Below are positions 27,142 to 36,282 of a stretch of 64,000 bases of DNA, piece by piece. A program made the translations under genes and the position numbers. Where the stretch lies: contig NZ_JAJUWU010000021.1 of NCBI RefSeq assembly GCF_021390325.1, forward strand, positions 27,700 to 91,699. Reading direction: 5' to 3'. The stretch's first letter is position 1; each line of letters begins with the position of its first letter. The notes beneath the pieces were generated by a model. The model ran no database searches and had not been told where the DNA came from. It saw only the letters and a list, made by a program, of their open reading frames with translations. Source of the DNA: Jiella avicenniae (GTDB lineage Bacteria; Pseudomonadota; Alphaproteobacteria; Rhizobiales; Rhizobiaceae).

Positions 27142-28484
27142 GGGTTCACTGTTCCTTCGATCAGATATGTCATCGCTTCCGCCAGAGCTTCGCGGTGGCC
27201 GAAGCCGCCGGCCTTGGTGACGATATGGCACTCGAGCGGCCCGATTGCCGTAACGAGGGGCATGCCGGGAAGGACCGTTCCGCGAATGTCGACGGCCGTG
27301 ATTCCGCAGGCTTCCATGGTGGCGCGGGCGGTGTCGCCGCCGGTGGCGACGAGCCGTCCGATGGTCCCTGCATCCAGGAGGAGTTTGGCGACGCGGCCAA
27401 GACCGTTGGCGACGAGGCGGCTGGCCTCCCTGCGGCCGAGCCCCTTCTTCGCCGCGAGCTCCATGACACGTCGGATCTGCTGGCTCTGATGGGATGTGGT
27501 CAGGACGGCGATCTTGCTCGACCGGGCATAGATCGCCGCGACCTCGTCGGCGCAGCGTTTGGCTTCGACCTCCAGTGCGTCGTCAATGAGGGCTTCGGCC
27601 GACATGACGACCGGTTCGATCCCATGCGCCGCGCAGGCTGCGTCGATCTGTTCGATCGCAACGGGATTGACGCTGCCGCAGACGAGGAGAGCCGGACGCC
27701 TCGCCGGCGGAAGGTCGGTCGGCCCGGCGCCGGCCGAGCCACCCCAGAGCTTCGAGAGGTGTTCGGCGATCCCGGCGGACCCGGCCCACAGAATGGGCCC
27801 GGCCACACCCTCCATCTCGCCGCCGAGCGCGGCGGCACGCTGCAGATCATCGTCGGTTCTCGCGTCGATGACGAGGCAGAGATAGGTTCCGGCCTGCGCC
27901 GCCGCCGTGGCCCATTGCCGGATCCGGTCGACGTCGCCCAACTCGTCCGGCAAGACCGGGACGATGCGGACATCCGGCATCTGCGGACTGATCAGGTCGA
28001 TGATCCTGCTCTCGACGACGGGGGTAGCGGGATCCCGCGCGATCGCGGTCCTGTCCACCGGAGTGCCATCGACCAGGAGAACCCCTTCGGCGACGGTCCG
28101 GCCCATGGAAGGGTAGGCGGGCGTCACGAGAACGGTTCGGCATCCCGACTTGCGGGCCATGGCGTCGATTTCGGCGCCGACATTGCCGCGCATGGTCGAA
28201 TCGATCTTCTTGAACAGCCGCACTCCGTCGAGAGCGATGCCGTTCATCGCGGTCTCGATGGCGGACCTCGAGGCATCGCTTTCCAGCGCCCGGCTCTCGC
28301 AATCGATGACGATCGCATCGCAGCCGGACGTCTCGGCCGTTGCTGCAGTATCGAGAAAGACCCGCGTCCTCAGACCGGACGCGGTGAACTGCAGTCCGCA
28401 ATCGGCCGCCCCGGTGAGATCGTCCGCCAAAACGAGGATAGAGGCGGAACGCCGAGCCGCCGCGGTTTCGGCGGGGCCGGTCAT
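27138..28484 (-). CDS. Four-carbon acid sugar kinase (DUF1537 family, DtnK/OtnK-like)
   Basis: Sugar-acid kinase, 448 residues. The N-terminal domain carries ILVLADDLTGAADCGLQFTA and KKIDSTMRGNVGAEIDAMAR, both diagnostic of DUF1537. The C-terminal ATP-binding domain has ARRPALLVCGSVNPVAIEQI and GRLVATGGDTARATMEACGI. Established members phosphorylate D-threonate, L-threonate or D-erythronate at O4; partnership with PdxA2 favours threonate. Start ATG 28484 overlaps the permease stop and its end overlaps pdxA2, so the three genes are translationally coupled. Confidence 0.9.
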   Translation of the reverse strand: MTGPAETAAARRSASILVLADDLTGAADCGLQFTASGLRTRVFLDTAATAETSGCDAIVIDCESRALESDASRSAIETAMNGIALDGVRLFKKIDSTMRGNVGAEIDAMARKSGCRTVLVTPAYPSMGRTVAEGVLLVDGTPVDRTAIARDPATPVVESRIIDLISPQMPDVRIVPVLPDELGDVDRIRQWATAAAQAGTYLCLVIDARTDDDLQRAAALGGEMEGVAGPILWAGSAGIAEHLSKLWGGSAGAGPTDLPPARRPALLVCGSVNPVAIEQIDAACAAHGIEPVVMSAEALIDDALEVEAKRCADEVAAIYARSSKIAVLTTSHQSQQIRRVMELAAKKGLGRREASRLVANGLGRVAKLLLDAGTIGRLVATGGDTARATMEACGITAVDIRGTVLPGMPLVTAIGPLECHIVTKAGGFGHREALAEAMTYLIEGTVNP

Positions 28485-29494
28485 CGGGCCTGCGTCCCTG
28501 CCTCCGCAGCGTCCAGCGCCTCGTCGTCCCGCGCCGTTTCGATCCGCCGGGCATCCGTCCGCGACACGAGGAACGACACGTAGAGGGGCAGCAGAATCGC
28601 CGTCGTGACCGTCGAGGCCGCGACCTGGACGGTGGCAAGCTGGGCGACGCTCTGGAAGACGGGGTTGGCGGCGGCGATCGCCATCGGCGTAGCGACAGCG
28701 TTGCCGGCCGTCGAACCTTCCGCCGAACCGACGATGGGGTTCCAGCCGATCGCCCGGAACACAAGGTAGCCGACGGTGCCCGTGAAGAGCGTCGTCATGA
28801 CGCCGATTGCGATGCCGGCGAGGCCACCCGCGATGATCGCTCCGAAGTCGATGCCCATGCCGAGCGCGAAAGCGAAGAACGGGATCAGCATGTCGCTGCC
28901 CCTGGCAAACCAGTTGCGCAGGTCCGGATCGAGGTTGCCGAGGACGATGCCGACGACGATCGGCAAAAGCACGCTGACGAAGGAGACGATCGAGAAGAGC
29001 CCATTCACGAAGCCCATGGCGCCGAAGATCGTCAATGCGACCATGGTGAGAAACGGCCCGTCGTTCAAAGCGAGCAGCGAATAGGCCGCCTTGTCGTCGG
29101 CCTTGCCGTACTGACCGACGATCGCGACGTAGAGCCCACCGTTCGAATTCGTCATCGCCGCAATGATCGCGAGCGGCACCATGCCGAGGAACAGGCCGTC
29201 GGTTCCTGCGAGGACATAGGCCAGGAGGCCGACCGCCGCGCCGACGAGCCATTTCACCGCGAGGAGCGTCGCGCCCTTCGCAGCTGCCGATCCGACATTG
29301 GTCAGGCTGATCTGCGCGCCCGCGCACAGAAGGAAGAGAGCGATGAGGGCACCGGCGCTGTCGACGAAGAGCGCCTGGGTGAAATTGCCGATCCTGAGCA
29401 GGCCCGGCAGAAACGTGTTGATCGTCGCGCCGAGGAGCAGCGGTACGACCATCATGCCGCCGGGTATGCGGTCGAGTGTCGCCTTGATTTTCAT
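28481..29494 (-). CDS. KdgT-family 2-keto-3-deoxygluconate/acid sugar permease
   Basis: Secondary transporter of the KdgT family, 337 residues with about ten hydrophobic helices. Segments such as IPGGMMVVPLLLGATINTFL, LLCAGAQISLTNVGSAAAKG, MTNSNGGLYVAIVGQYG and IVGSAEGSTAGNAVATPMAI match KdgT. It probably imports a sugar acid directly as an alternative to the ABC importer. ATG 29494 is chosen over a TTG at 29512. A LacI-type half-perfect palindrome lies 15 bp upstream of the start. It begins the operon continuing into the kinase and pdxA2. Confidence 0.88.
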   Translation of the reverse strand: MKIKATLDRIPGGMMVVPLLLGATINTFLPGLLRIGNFTQALFVDSAGALIALFLLCAGAQISLTNVGSAAAKGATLLAVKWLVGAAVGLLAYVLAGTDGLFLGMVPLAIIAAMTNSNGGLYVAIVGQYGKADDKAAYSLLALNDGPFLTMVALTIFGAMGFVNGLFSIVSFVSVLLPIVVGIVLGNLDPDLRNWFARGSDMLIPFFAFALGMGIDFGAIIAGGLAGIAIGVMTTLFTGTVGYLVFRAIGWNPIVGSAEGSTAGNAVATPMAIAAANPVFQSVAQLATVQVAASTVTTAILLPLYVSFLVSRTDARRIETARDDEALDAAEAGTQAR

Positions 29495-29508
29495 AGGGAT
29501 GATCCATC

Positions 29509-29520
29509 GCAAACGTTTTC
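29509..29520 (-). promoter_or_regulatory. LacI-type operator before the KdgT-like permease gene
   Basis: GCAAACGTTTTC at 29509-29520 shares the central AAACGTTT with the 22-bp palindrome at 26023-26044, with one arm mismatch. It lies 15 bp before the permease ATG. Shared operators suggest that the same LacI controls both operons of the island. Confidence 0.65.
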
Positions 29521-29603
29521 ACGACGTAAGGCACGGCTATCGATCAGCAAGTCCTGCTTTGTTCCGGGGGGGATCGGATCGACGTCGAGCGGTCATCCGG
29601 TCG

Positions 29604-30685
<1,082 letters not shown>

Positions 30686-30689
<4 letters not shown>

Positions 30690-30979
30690 GTCGGATCTTT
30701 CAGCGCGTAGAGGCGGGGCGAGGTGGAGACCGCCCGCGAGGCGATCGCGATGCCGGCATCGAGCGCTTCTGCCAGCGGATCGCCCGCCGCGATCCCCATC
30801 AGAAACCCCGCATTGAAAACGTCGCCGGCCCCGATCGTGTCGATGACCTCGACGTGCGGCGCCGGGCGATGGATCGGCGCGCCGTCGGATGCCTGCGCCA
30901 TCGCGCCTTTGGCGCCGAGCTTGGCGACGACGACGCCGTCCGGCCGAAGCTTGCGGCGAAGCATTGCGACGCCCGCGGC
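30686..30979 (-). pseudogene. PfkB-family sugar kinase, 5'-truncated
   Basis: Only the C-terminal about 95 residues of a ribokinase-type kinase remain: VVVAKLGAKGAMAQ, then the catalytic anion-hole motif VIDTIGAGDVFNAGFLMGIA and the final helices. Full family members are about 300 residues. The first ATG is 30964, but similarity seems to run a few codons upstream to the junction with the ROK fragment. Its stop overlaps the ATPase start, showing the two genes were once an operon. Loss of the substrate-binding half should make it inactive. Confidence 0.75.
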
Positions 30980-30980
30980 G

Positions 30981-31339
30981 ATGCCCGACCTCTTCCCGGC
31001 GATCGACGAAGCCTTGGAGAGCGGGGCTGCCGGCGAATGGCTCGACGCGGCCGGGGGGCAAGGCTGCGATGGGTGGTCCAGATCCTGGAGACGCTTCTCG
31101 ATCCCGATACGATCGTCTTCGGCGGGGCGATCCCATCGTCGCTTCTCGACGCGCTATGCGAACGCATGCTTCCGCTGCTGCCGTCCCATGCCGACAGACC
31201 GGCCAGAGAGCTGCCGCGGCTGACGATCGGGGGCGCCGATCCGTGGATGGTGGCCGCCGGGGCGGCGGCCGAACCCATCGCCCGCACGTTCGACCCCCGC
31301 TTTTCGGCAATCCAGAACGGCCTCGTCGCGCCCGATTGA
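30981..31339 (+). pseudogene. ROK-family protein (NagC/XylR type), 5'-truncated and frameshifted
   Basis: The plus strand carries the C-terminus of a ROK repressor/kinase. One frame reads MPDLFPAIDEALESGAAGEW and the next LDPDTIVFGGAIPSSLLDAL followed by LTIGGADPWMVAAGAAAEPI, ending at 31339. The two frames meet at a run of six G (31053-31058), implying a one-base slip. The N-terminal winged helix and sugar-binding half are absent. It abuts the truncated PfkB gene head to head, so one deletion probably removed both 5' ends and the shared promoter. Confidence 0.65.
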
Positions 31340-31376
31340 CGGATCGTCGGGCGAGCGCATCGAAACCGACGCCATC

Positions 31377-31390
31377 TTGATCTGCATCAA
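31377..31390 (+). promoter_or_regulatory. FNR/FixK-type binding site
   Basis: TTGATCTGCATCAA is a perfect match to the Anr/FNR/FixK consensus TTGATN4ATCAA. A -10-like TTTAGA at 31413-31418 would place transcription start near 31425, with the box centred about 41.5 bp upstream, the class II activator position. It should activate the two downstream genes under low oxygen. The motif is seen; regulation is inferred. Confidence 0.75.
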
Positions 31391-31418
31391 GGCGGACGCG
31401 GCCGATCGACCCTTTAGA

Positions 31419-31437
31419 TCCTCGGACCATCCGAGGA
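31419..31437 (+). repeat. Perfect inverted repeat covering the ribosome-binding site of the 31446 gene
   Basis: TCCTCGGA and TCCGAGGA form an 8-bp perfect stem around CCA, and the right arm contains the Shine-Dalgarno GAGGAG of the gene at 31446. If transcribed in full it would hide the ribosome site; if transcription starts near 31425 it may instead be a DNA operator. Confidence 0.55.
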
Positions 31438-31445
31438 GAATGGCC

Positions 31446-31850
31446 ATGAGCGCCACCGCTGCAAAATTCGGACACGCCGAACTCACACCCAGCTTCCGGC
31501 ACGTCCGGCTGGAGCTCGCCCGCGAAAAGGGCCACCCGGACGGCAGTCGCCATCAGGGCTACGATCTCGTCGTCCCGCTGGATGCTTCGGGCCATCTCGA
31601 TCCGGTCGAATGGAAGGCGCATCAGGCCGCCTGCCGCGTCCGCCGATTCCACGAGGACGAGCCCGACCAGATCGGACGCCTCAGGCGCAAGCCCGGCGGC
31701 ACCTGGTACTTCGACTACGTGGAGGGCCGCGACGACGACGAGATCGGCTTCCGCCTCGGCGCGGAACGGTTCGTTCCCGGCGAATACGTGTCGATCAGCC
31801 ATCGCGGCGTCATGCACACCTATCAGATCAAGCGCGTCCAGGAGCTGTGA
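31446..31850 (+). CDS. Hypothetical protein under FNR/FixK-type box
   Basis: A soluble 134-residue protein of unrecognised family. ATG 31446 sits seven bases after GAGGAG; an ATG two codons earlier is too close to it. The sequence is charged and predicted to be mostly beta in its C-terminal half (GTWYFDYVEGRDDDEIGFRL, FVPGEYVSISHRGVMHTYQI). There is no signal peptide. The upstream perfect FNR/FixK box and a phasin-like gene downstream suggest a role in microaerobic or carbon-storage physiology. Confidence 0.75.
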   Translation: MSATAAKFGHAELTPSFRHVRLELAREKGHPDGSRHQGYDLVVPLDASGHLDPVEWKAHQAACRVRRFHEDEPDQIGRLRRKPGGTWYFDYVEGRDDDEIGFRLGAERFVPGEYVSISHRGVMHTYQIKRVQEL

Positions 31851-31929
31851 CCGGCCGCCCGACGGCGCTTTGCAACGGGGCGCCGACGACGAGCGCAAAG
31901 TCCAGCCGGCGATGCAGGAGGAGGTCACG

Positions 31930-32364
31930 ATGCGACGGACACCGACAGAGGCTCTGACCGACGCCGTGATGCAGCCGTCGGAACTGCTCTTCCTCGATTA
32001 TCAGGCCTTGCACGTTCCCCTTCGACTTGCGGAACTCTGCCGGCAGAGCGCGGCGAGGCTCGTCACCGAAAGCCTCGGCTTCGTCGTGGAGCGTTTCGTC
32101 CAGGATCAGAAGACGTTCCTGGGGCTCATGACCTGCCGGGACTTCTCGCGCGCCGAAGCGCTGCAGAGGGAGTGGCTTGATACCGCGGTGCGGCAATATT
32201 CGGAACTCGGCCGGGCGGTGTCGCGCCTGGACGGGGAGGCCTCGGATCGGGTGGCGGAGGAACTGGCCGATGCCTGGACGCTTCCGGCACCGGACGAGGA
32301 GCCGGCGGCTCAGATGACACCTGATGCAGCGCCGCCGACTGCAGCGGCGAGCCAAGCCGGCTGA
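31930..32364 (+). CDS. Phasin-like protein
   Basis: A 144-residue amphipathic helical protein beginning at ATG 31930 behind AGGAGGAGG. The pattern in residues about 12-100 (PLRLAELCRQSAARLVTESL, FVQDQKTFLGLMTCRDFSRA, LDTAVRQYSELGRAVSRLDG) resembles phasins that coat polyhydroxyalkanoate granules. The last 35 residues are Pro/Ala-rich and probably unstructured. It follows the 31446 gene by 79 bp and shares its FNR/FixK-type promoter. Assignment is by pattern and length, not by a diagnostic motif. Confidence 0.6.
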   Translation: MRRTPTEALTDAVMQPSELLFLDYQALHVPLRLAELCRQSAARLVTESLGFVVERFVQDQKTFLGLMTCRDFSRAEALQREWLDTAVRQYSELGRAVSRLDGEASDRVAEELADAWTLPAPDEEPAAQMTPDAAPPTAAASQAG

Positions 32365-32517
32365 CCTGCGATCCGAGCGATGGGCGACGGTGGACTGTCG
32401 GCACCGCCGAGATCTGCCGGCGCCGAGCGATTGTCCTCCCAGGCCCGTCCGGGGCATCGATCGTCTTGCCGCGCGGTCTGCGGCTCTGCCTCCGATCGCC
32501 GGCTTCGAGCCGTTCTA

Positions 32518-33132
32518 CTAGCCCGCCCTGCCTCGATCGAGGGCGGATTTCAGATCTTCCATGCGTGGAACGCCCGGGAAGATCACCGTACCGGCGACGA
32601 AGGCGGGCGTGCCGTTGAAGCCGAATCCGCCGGCCTGGGTGTCGTTTCGGCGCAGGAGCCCGTCGATCTTCGCCTTGTCGCGCCGATAGTTTTGCTTCAG
32701 CGCCGCCACGTCGAAGCCGGCCTTCGCCAGCGTGTCGTCGATCGACTGCGGGGACAAGCGACCGTCGGTCCGGATCAACGCGTCGAGCGCCTGCGGACGG
32801 TGTTTTCCGGCTGCCAGCGTCAGATGCGCGGCATAGAGGGACGCCGCGCCGAAGATCGGCCAGTCCTTCATCACGAAGCGGATGTCGCCGTCCCGGCGAA
32901 CGAGATCCATGATCTGCGGATAGGATTTCTTGCAGTACGGACACTGGTAGTCGAAGTACTCGACCAGCGTGACGCTGCCCTTCGGATTGCCGAGGATCGG
33001 CGCTTCGGGGTCGTGGAGCACCGCCTCCTTCGACATCGGATCGGGCGCGGCGACGCTCTCGCCCGCCGCGAGAAGCGCGCCGCTTGTCAGCGTTGTGGCG
33101 AGAAAGGTTCTGCGGTCGAGCTTCGATGGCAT
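32518..33132 (-). CDS. DsbA-family thioredoxin-fold protein, exported
   Basis: Periplasmic thiol oxidoreductase of 204 residues. A twin-arginine-like signal (LDRRTFLATTLTSGALLAAG) precedes the thioredoxin fold; the active site is CPYC in VEYFDYQCPYCKKSYPQI, with the cis-Pro loop in GFNGTPAFVAGTVIFPG. It belongs to the ScsC/BdbD-like short DsbA group. It lies after the YeeE genes of the sulfur module, with a 181-bp gap, so it may oxidise or protect thiols there; a general disulfide role is equally possible. Confidence 0.88.
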   Translation of the reverse strand: MPSKLDRRTFLATTLTSGALLAAGESVAAPDPMSKEAVLHDPEAPILGNPKGSVTLVEYFDYQCPYCKKSYPQIMDLVRRDGDIRFVMKDWPIFGAASLYAAHLTLAAGKHRPQALDALIRTDGRLSPQSIDDTLAKAGFDVAALKQNYRRDKAKIDGLLRRNDTQAGGFGFNGTPAFVAGTVIFPGVPRMEDLKSALDRGRAG

Positions 33133-33313
33133 GACGCCGGTTCTCCGTTTGGTTTTCGTTGCGGGTGGATCGGCCCATGCCGCCGCCCACGATCTTGCCG
33201 ACGGCGGAGACGCGGCGGTCGAGGTCGATGACGGCCTCGTCCGGCATGCGGTTGCCGCCGACCTTCCGTTCTTCGAGCGAGCGCTCAGGCGCGAGGCGTG
33301 ACGCGACGGCCGG

Positions 33314-33739
33314 TCAGGCGAGGGCGGCTTTGCGAGCTTTCAGAATGGTCGCGAGCGCCATGCCGATCAGCATTGCCGGCAGGAAGACCATCGTTCCGGG
33401 CGCGGCGAGCGGCAGAGCCGTCCACGCCGGCCCCGGGCAGAAGCCGCCGATTCCCCAGCCGACGCCGAAAAGCGCCGCGCCGGCGACGAGTTCGCCATCG
33501 ATGTCTTGCCTGGTCGGGATCTGGAAGTCGGCGAGAAGCAGCGGTCGCTTCCGTCGCCAGACGAGGCGATAGCCGATGAAGGCGGTGATCGCCGCGCAGC
33601 CCATGACGAAGGCGAGGCTCGGATCGAAGGTGCCGAAGAGGTCGAGAAAGTTCAGGACTTTGGCAGGATTCGACATGCCGGCGACGATGAGGCCGATGCC
33701 GAAGAGCAGGCCGGAGAGGAAACCGAGGAGGATGCGCAT
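33314..33739 (-). CDS. YeeE/YedE-family half transporter (DUF6691-like)
   Basis: A 141-residue membrane protein, the shorter partner of the split YeeE pair. It has about four helices and the conserved GGFCPGPAWTAL motif, whose cysteine is a candidate for persulfide or thiosulfate relay, plus GMSNPAKVLNFLDLFGTFDP near the N-terminus. In YeeE/TsuA full-length proteins the two halves are fused. It follows its partner by five bases. Confidence 0.88.
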   Translation of the reverse strand: MRILLGFLSGLLFGIGLIVAGMSNPAKVLNFLDLFGTFDPSLAFVMGCAAITAFIGYRLVWRRKRPLLLADFQIPTRQDIDGELVAGAALFGVGWGIGGFCPGPAWTALPLAAPGTMVFLPAMLIGMALATILKARKAALA

Positions 33740-33744
33740 GGTGC

Positions 33745-34179
33745 TCACACGATATGACGCAGGACGAGGACGGTGACGAAGGCCGTCGCCACGAAGGTGA
33801 GGACGGCGACGAGCGAGCGCGGGGACAGCCGGGCGAGACCGCAGACCCCGTGGCCGGACGTGCAGCCGGAGCCCATGACGGTGCCGAAGCCGACGAGAAC
33901 GCCGGCAAGCGCCATGGCGACGAGATCGCCCGGCACCGTCTGCCGGACCGGCGATCCGGTGACTGCCAGAACGACGAGCGGCGCGGCGATCAGCCCGGCG
34001 ATGAAGGCGAGGCGCCAGTCCCAGTCGTCGCGGCGCATCGGCAGCGCCCCGGTGGTGATGCCGGATATTCCGGCGATGCGGCCGAACAGCGCCATGACGA
34101 GAACGGCGGAAAGGCCGATCATGACGCCGCCGAGGGTGGAGGCGAGGGGCGTGAAGGGTGTGACGGTATCGAGAGGCAT
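33745..34179 (-). CDS. YeeE/YedE-family half transporter with SGCTSGHGVCG motif
   Basis: Membrane protein of 144 residues, the other half of the split YeeE pair. The segment GTVMGSGCTSGHGVCGLARL contains the two cysteines typical of the family, which in the thiosulfate channel TsuA lie along the conduction path. It sits between the TauE/SafE gene and the second YeeE half in a module with BigR, DUF442 and an ETHE1-like dioxygenase, so movement of thiosulfate or persulfide is likely. Confidence 0.88.
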   Translation of the reverse strand: MPLDTVTPFTPLASTLGGVMIGLSAVLVMALFGRIAGISGITTGALPMRRDDWDWRLAFIAGLIAAPLVVLAVTGSPVRQTVPGDLVAMALAGVLVGFGTVMGSGCTSGHGVCGLARLSPRSLVAVLTFVATAFVTVLVLRHIV

Positions 34180-34209
34180 GGGGTCCGGGTCCGAAAGAAT
34201 GCGGAGTGA

Positions 34210-34995
34210 TCACGCGAAGGCTGCGGCACTCTTGTAGAGCATGGAGAGGGCGACGATGAAGACGAGGCCGGCGAAGGCGACGTCGAGCGCGCCCTTCCTG
34301 CCGGAAAGCCAGCGGGCGGCGACGGTGCCGAGGAACCCGCCGAGGATGCCGCCGGCGACGAAGACGAAGGCGAGCGGCCAGTCGACCAAGCCGGAAAAGG
34401 CGTAGTTCAGCGCCGTCGTCAGGCCGAAGGCGGCGACCGCGACGAGCGAGGAACCGATGGCGTTCAGCATCGGCATGCCGGTTGCCGCGACGAGGCCCGG
34501 CACGATCAGGAAGCCGCCGCCGATGCCGAAGAAGCCGGAGAAGATCCCCGTCATTCCGCCGAAGCCGAGCACCTTCGGGGCGTTCTCGCGGTTGCATTCG
34601 GCGCCGGCATTGCCCGTTCGGTCGCGGTTGCGGAACATCAGGATACCGACGGCGATCATCAGGAGGGCGAAGAGGAAGAGCAGCTTCTGCCCGTCGATCG
34701 CCTTGCCGAGCGTCGAGCCGAGGAACGCCCCGAGAACTCCGGCGACGCTGTACAGGCCGGCGCAACGCCATTTGACGTTGCCGAGGCGGGCGTGGCCGAC
34801 GAGATTGGTGCCGGCATTCGCGGCGACGGCGAAGGCGCTGGTGCCGATCGCCATATGGGCGCTGGGCACACCGACGAGATAGACCATCAGCGGGACGGCG
34901 AGGATCGAGCCGCCGCCGCCGAACAGGCCGAGCGTCAAGCCGACCAGCGAACCGGAGACGGCGCCGAGAAGATATTGCAGCGGCTCGAGGGTCAT
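34210..34995 (-). CDS. TauE/SafE-family sulfite/sulfur exporter
   Basis: Eight-helix membrane protein of 261 residues (DUF81/TauE). The family duplications are visible as LTLGLFGGGGSILAVPLMVY and SGFFGIGGGFLIVPGLVAAT, with IGTSAFAVAANAGTNLVGHA and GSSLVAVAAFGLTTALNYA. ATG 34995 is favoured over 35007. In BigR operons this family is thought to export sulfite produced by the persulfide dioxygenase. It lies between the DUF442 gene and the YeeE halves. Confidence 0.9.
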   Translation of the reverse strand: MTLEPLQYLLGAVSGSLVGLTLGLFGGGGSILAVPLMVYLVGVPSAHMAIGTSAFAVAANAGTNLVGHARLGNVKWRCAGLYSVAGVLGAFLGSTLGKAIDGQKLLFLFALLMIAVGILMFRNRDRTGNAGAECNRENAPKVLGFGGMTGIFSGFFGIGGGFLIVPGLVAATGMPMLNAIGSSLVAVAAFGLTTALNYAFSGLVDWPLAFVFVAGGILGGFLGTVAARWLSGRKGALDVAFAGLVFIVALSMLYKSAAAFA

Positions 34996-35165
34996 CGGCG
35001 GGTCCATTCGAGGCAAGCCTCGAGACGTCGAGGGCGTGCTGCCGACCGGCAGCAGGCAACGTTTCGTGTTCTGGCTCGGCGATCGGATCGCGGTCCTTCG
35101 GCATCGCCTGCCGACGGACGGGCGGCAGGATCGTCTCCCCGGGCAGGCAGCCTGTTTGCAGGGTT

Positions 35166-35597
35166 TCAGGTCGTCGACGAACCATCTCGGGAAGCGCGGC
35201 TCGTGACGGCAGCAACGTCGTACCCGGCCGCCTTGGCGCGGGCGACGATGTCCTGCTCCGGGCGCTGCCCGACCTGGCTGAGCGCCCACAGCGTCGCCGA
35301 GCGCATGCCGGAGCGGCAGAAGGCGACGACCGGCTTGGGCAACTCGTCCATGGCGGCGGCGAACTTCGCGACGTCCTCGTTCGAGGTCTTGCCGATCACG
35401 ACGGGAATGTAGCGGGCCTCCATTCCGGCGTCCCGGGCCGCCCGCTCGATTTCGGCGAAGCTCGGCTGATCGGCGCCTTCGCCGTCGGGCCGGTTGACGA
35501 TGATCGAACGGAAGCCGGCACCCCCGAGGGCGGCGACTTCGTCGGGGCTCACCTGGTCGCGGACGGCGAGTTGTTCGGTGAGATTTTTCGGATCCAT
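35166..35597 (-). CDS. DUF442/Blh-type sulfur transferase (rhodanese-like phosphatase fold)
   Basis: A 143-residue protein of the TIGR01244/DUF442 family. The catalytic loop AFCRSGMRSATLWALSQVG has the CxxGxR signature of the Cys-based phosphatase/rhodanese fold, and the N-terminal LAVRDQVSPDEVAALGGAGF with IIVNRPDGEGADQPSFAEIE is typical. In many bacteria this domain is fused to the persulfide dioxygenase Blh; here it is a separate gene upstream of TauE. It is expected to move sulfane sulfur between glutathione and thiosulfate. SD AGGGAG precedes ATG 35597. Confidence 0.87.
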   Translation of the reverse strand: MDPKNLTEQLAVRDQVSPDEVAALGGAGFRSIIVNRPDGEGADQPSFAEIERAARDAGMEARYIPVVIGKTSNEDVAKFAAAMDELPKPVVAFCRSGMRSATLWALSQVGQRPEQDIVARAKAAGYDVAAVTSRASRDGSSTT

Positions 35598-35823
35598 GTC
35601 GATTTGCTCCCTTGGCTGGAGATCTTGCCCGGCCGCTCCGGCGGAGCTTCGCTGCCCCGCATTGGCGGCCGGATCGGGCGCATGTGCAAGGCCGGTTTCT
35701 TGGAGCCGGTCGCTCGCGAGCCTCGTCACGCTGGTCCGGGCGCGGAGAAAGCGACTGCTGGTCTCAGGACGCCGTCGCTCAGCGAAGGTCGCCTTCGGCG
35801 GCAGGGCTTGCTGCTGGTCCGGT

Positions 35824-36282
35824 TCATCTCACCGCGGGCGTATGCGGGTCGTCGTTGGCGGCAGCGAGGAGGCCGACTTTTGCGAAGACGGCGGCCCCGA
35901 GAAAGGGGCCGAGGGGGAGGGGCCGCGACGGCCGCGTCGCCAGCGCAGGGGCCTCAATGCCCGCAGGACAGAACAGCGCGTGGAGCGTCGCGACCAATCT
36001 TTCGGCTTTCGGATCGGCGAGGCGGTAGACGACGTTCTTGGCCTCGCGCCGCGGCTCGATGATGCCGGCATTGCGCAACTCGCCGAGCTGCTGGGACAGC
36101 GAGGGCTGGCGCAGGCCGAGCTCGTCTTCCATCTCGGCCACCGACATCTCGCCCTCCACCAGCCGGCACACGATCAGCAGCCGCGTCGGATGGCCCAGCC
36201 GCTTCAGAAGCGAGACCGCTTCCTCGATCATCTCCGCCCGGGCGAGCGCCGCAGCGCCGGGCCTCTCGGCGGGGCCGCTCAT
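35824..36282 (-). CDS. bigR: BigR/SqrR-type ArsR-family persulfide-responsive repressor
   Basis: Winged-helix repressor of 152 residues. The core LLKRLGHPTRLLIVCRLVEG, LGLRQPSLSQQLGELRNAGI and the wing IEPRREAKNVVYRL match BigR. The two cysteines that form the sulfide-sensing di- or tetrasulfide link in BigR/SqrR are present, one in IVCRLVEG and one in LHALFCPAG. An extra Ala/Pro-rich C-terminal tail of about 40 residues is unusual. It overlaps the dioxygenase gene by four bases and probably represses the operon from the AT-rich palindrome at 37851-37870. Confidence 0.9.
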   Translation of the reverse strand: MSGPAERPGAAALARAEMIEEAVSLLKRLGHPTRLLIVCRLVEGEMSVAEMEDELGLRQPSLSQQLGELRNAGIIEPRREAKNVVYRLADPKAERLVATLHALFCPAGIEAPALATRPSRPLPLGPFLGAAVFAKVGLLAAANDDPHTPAVR

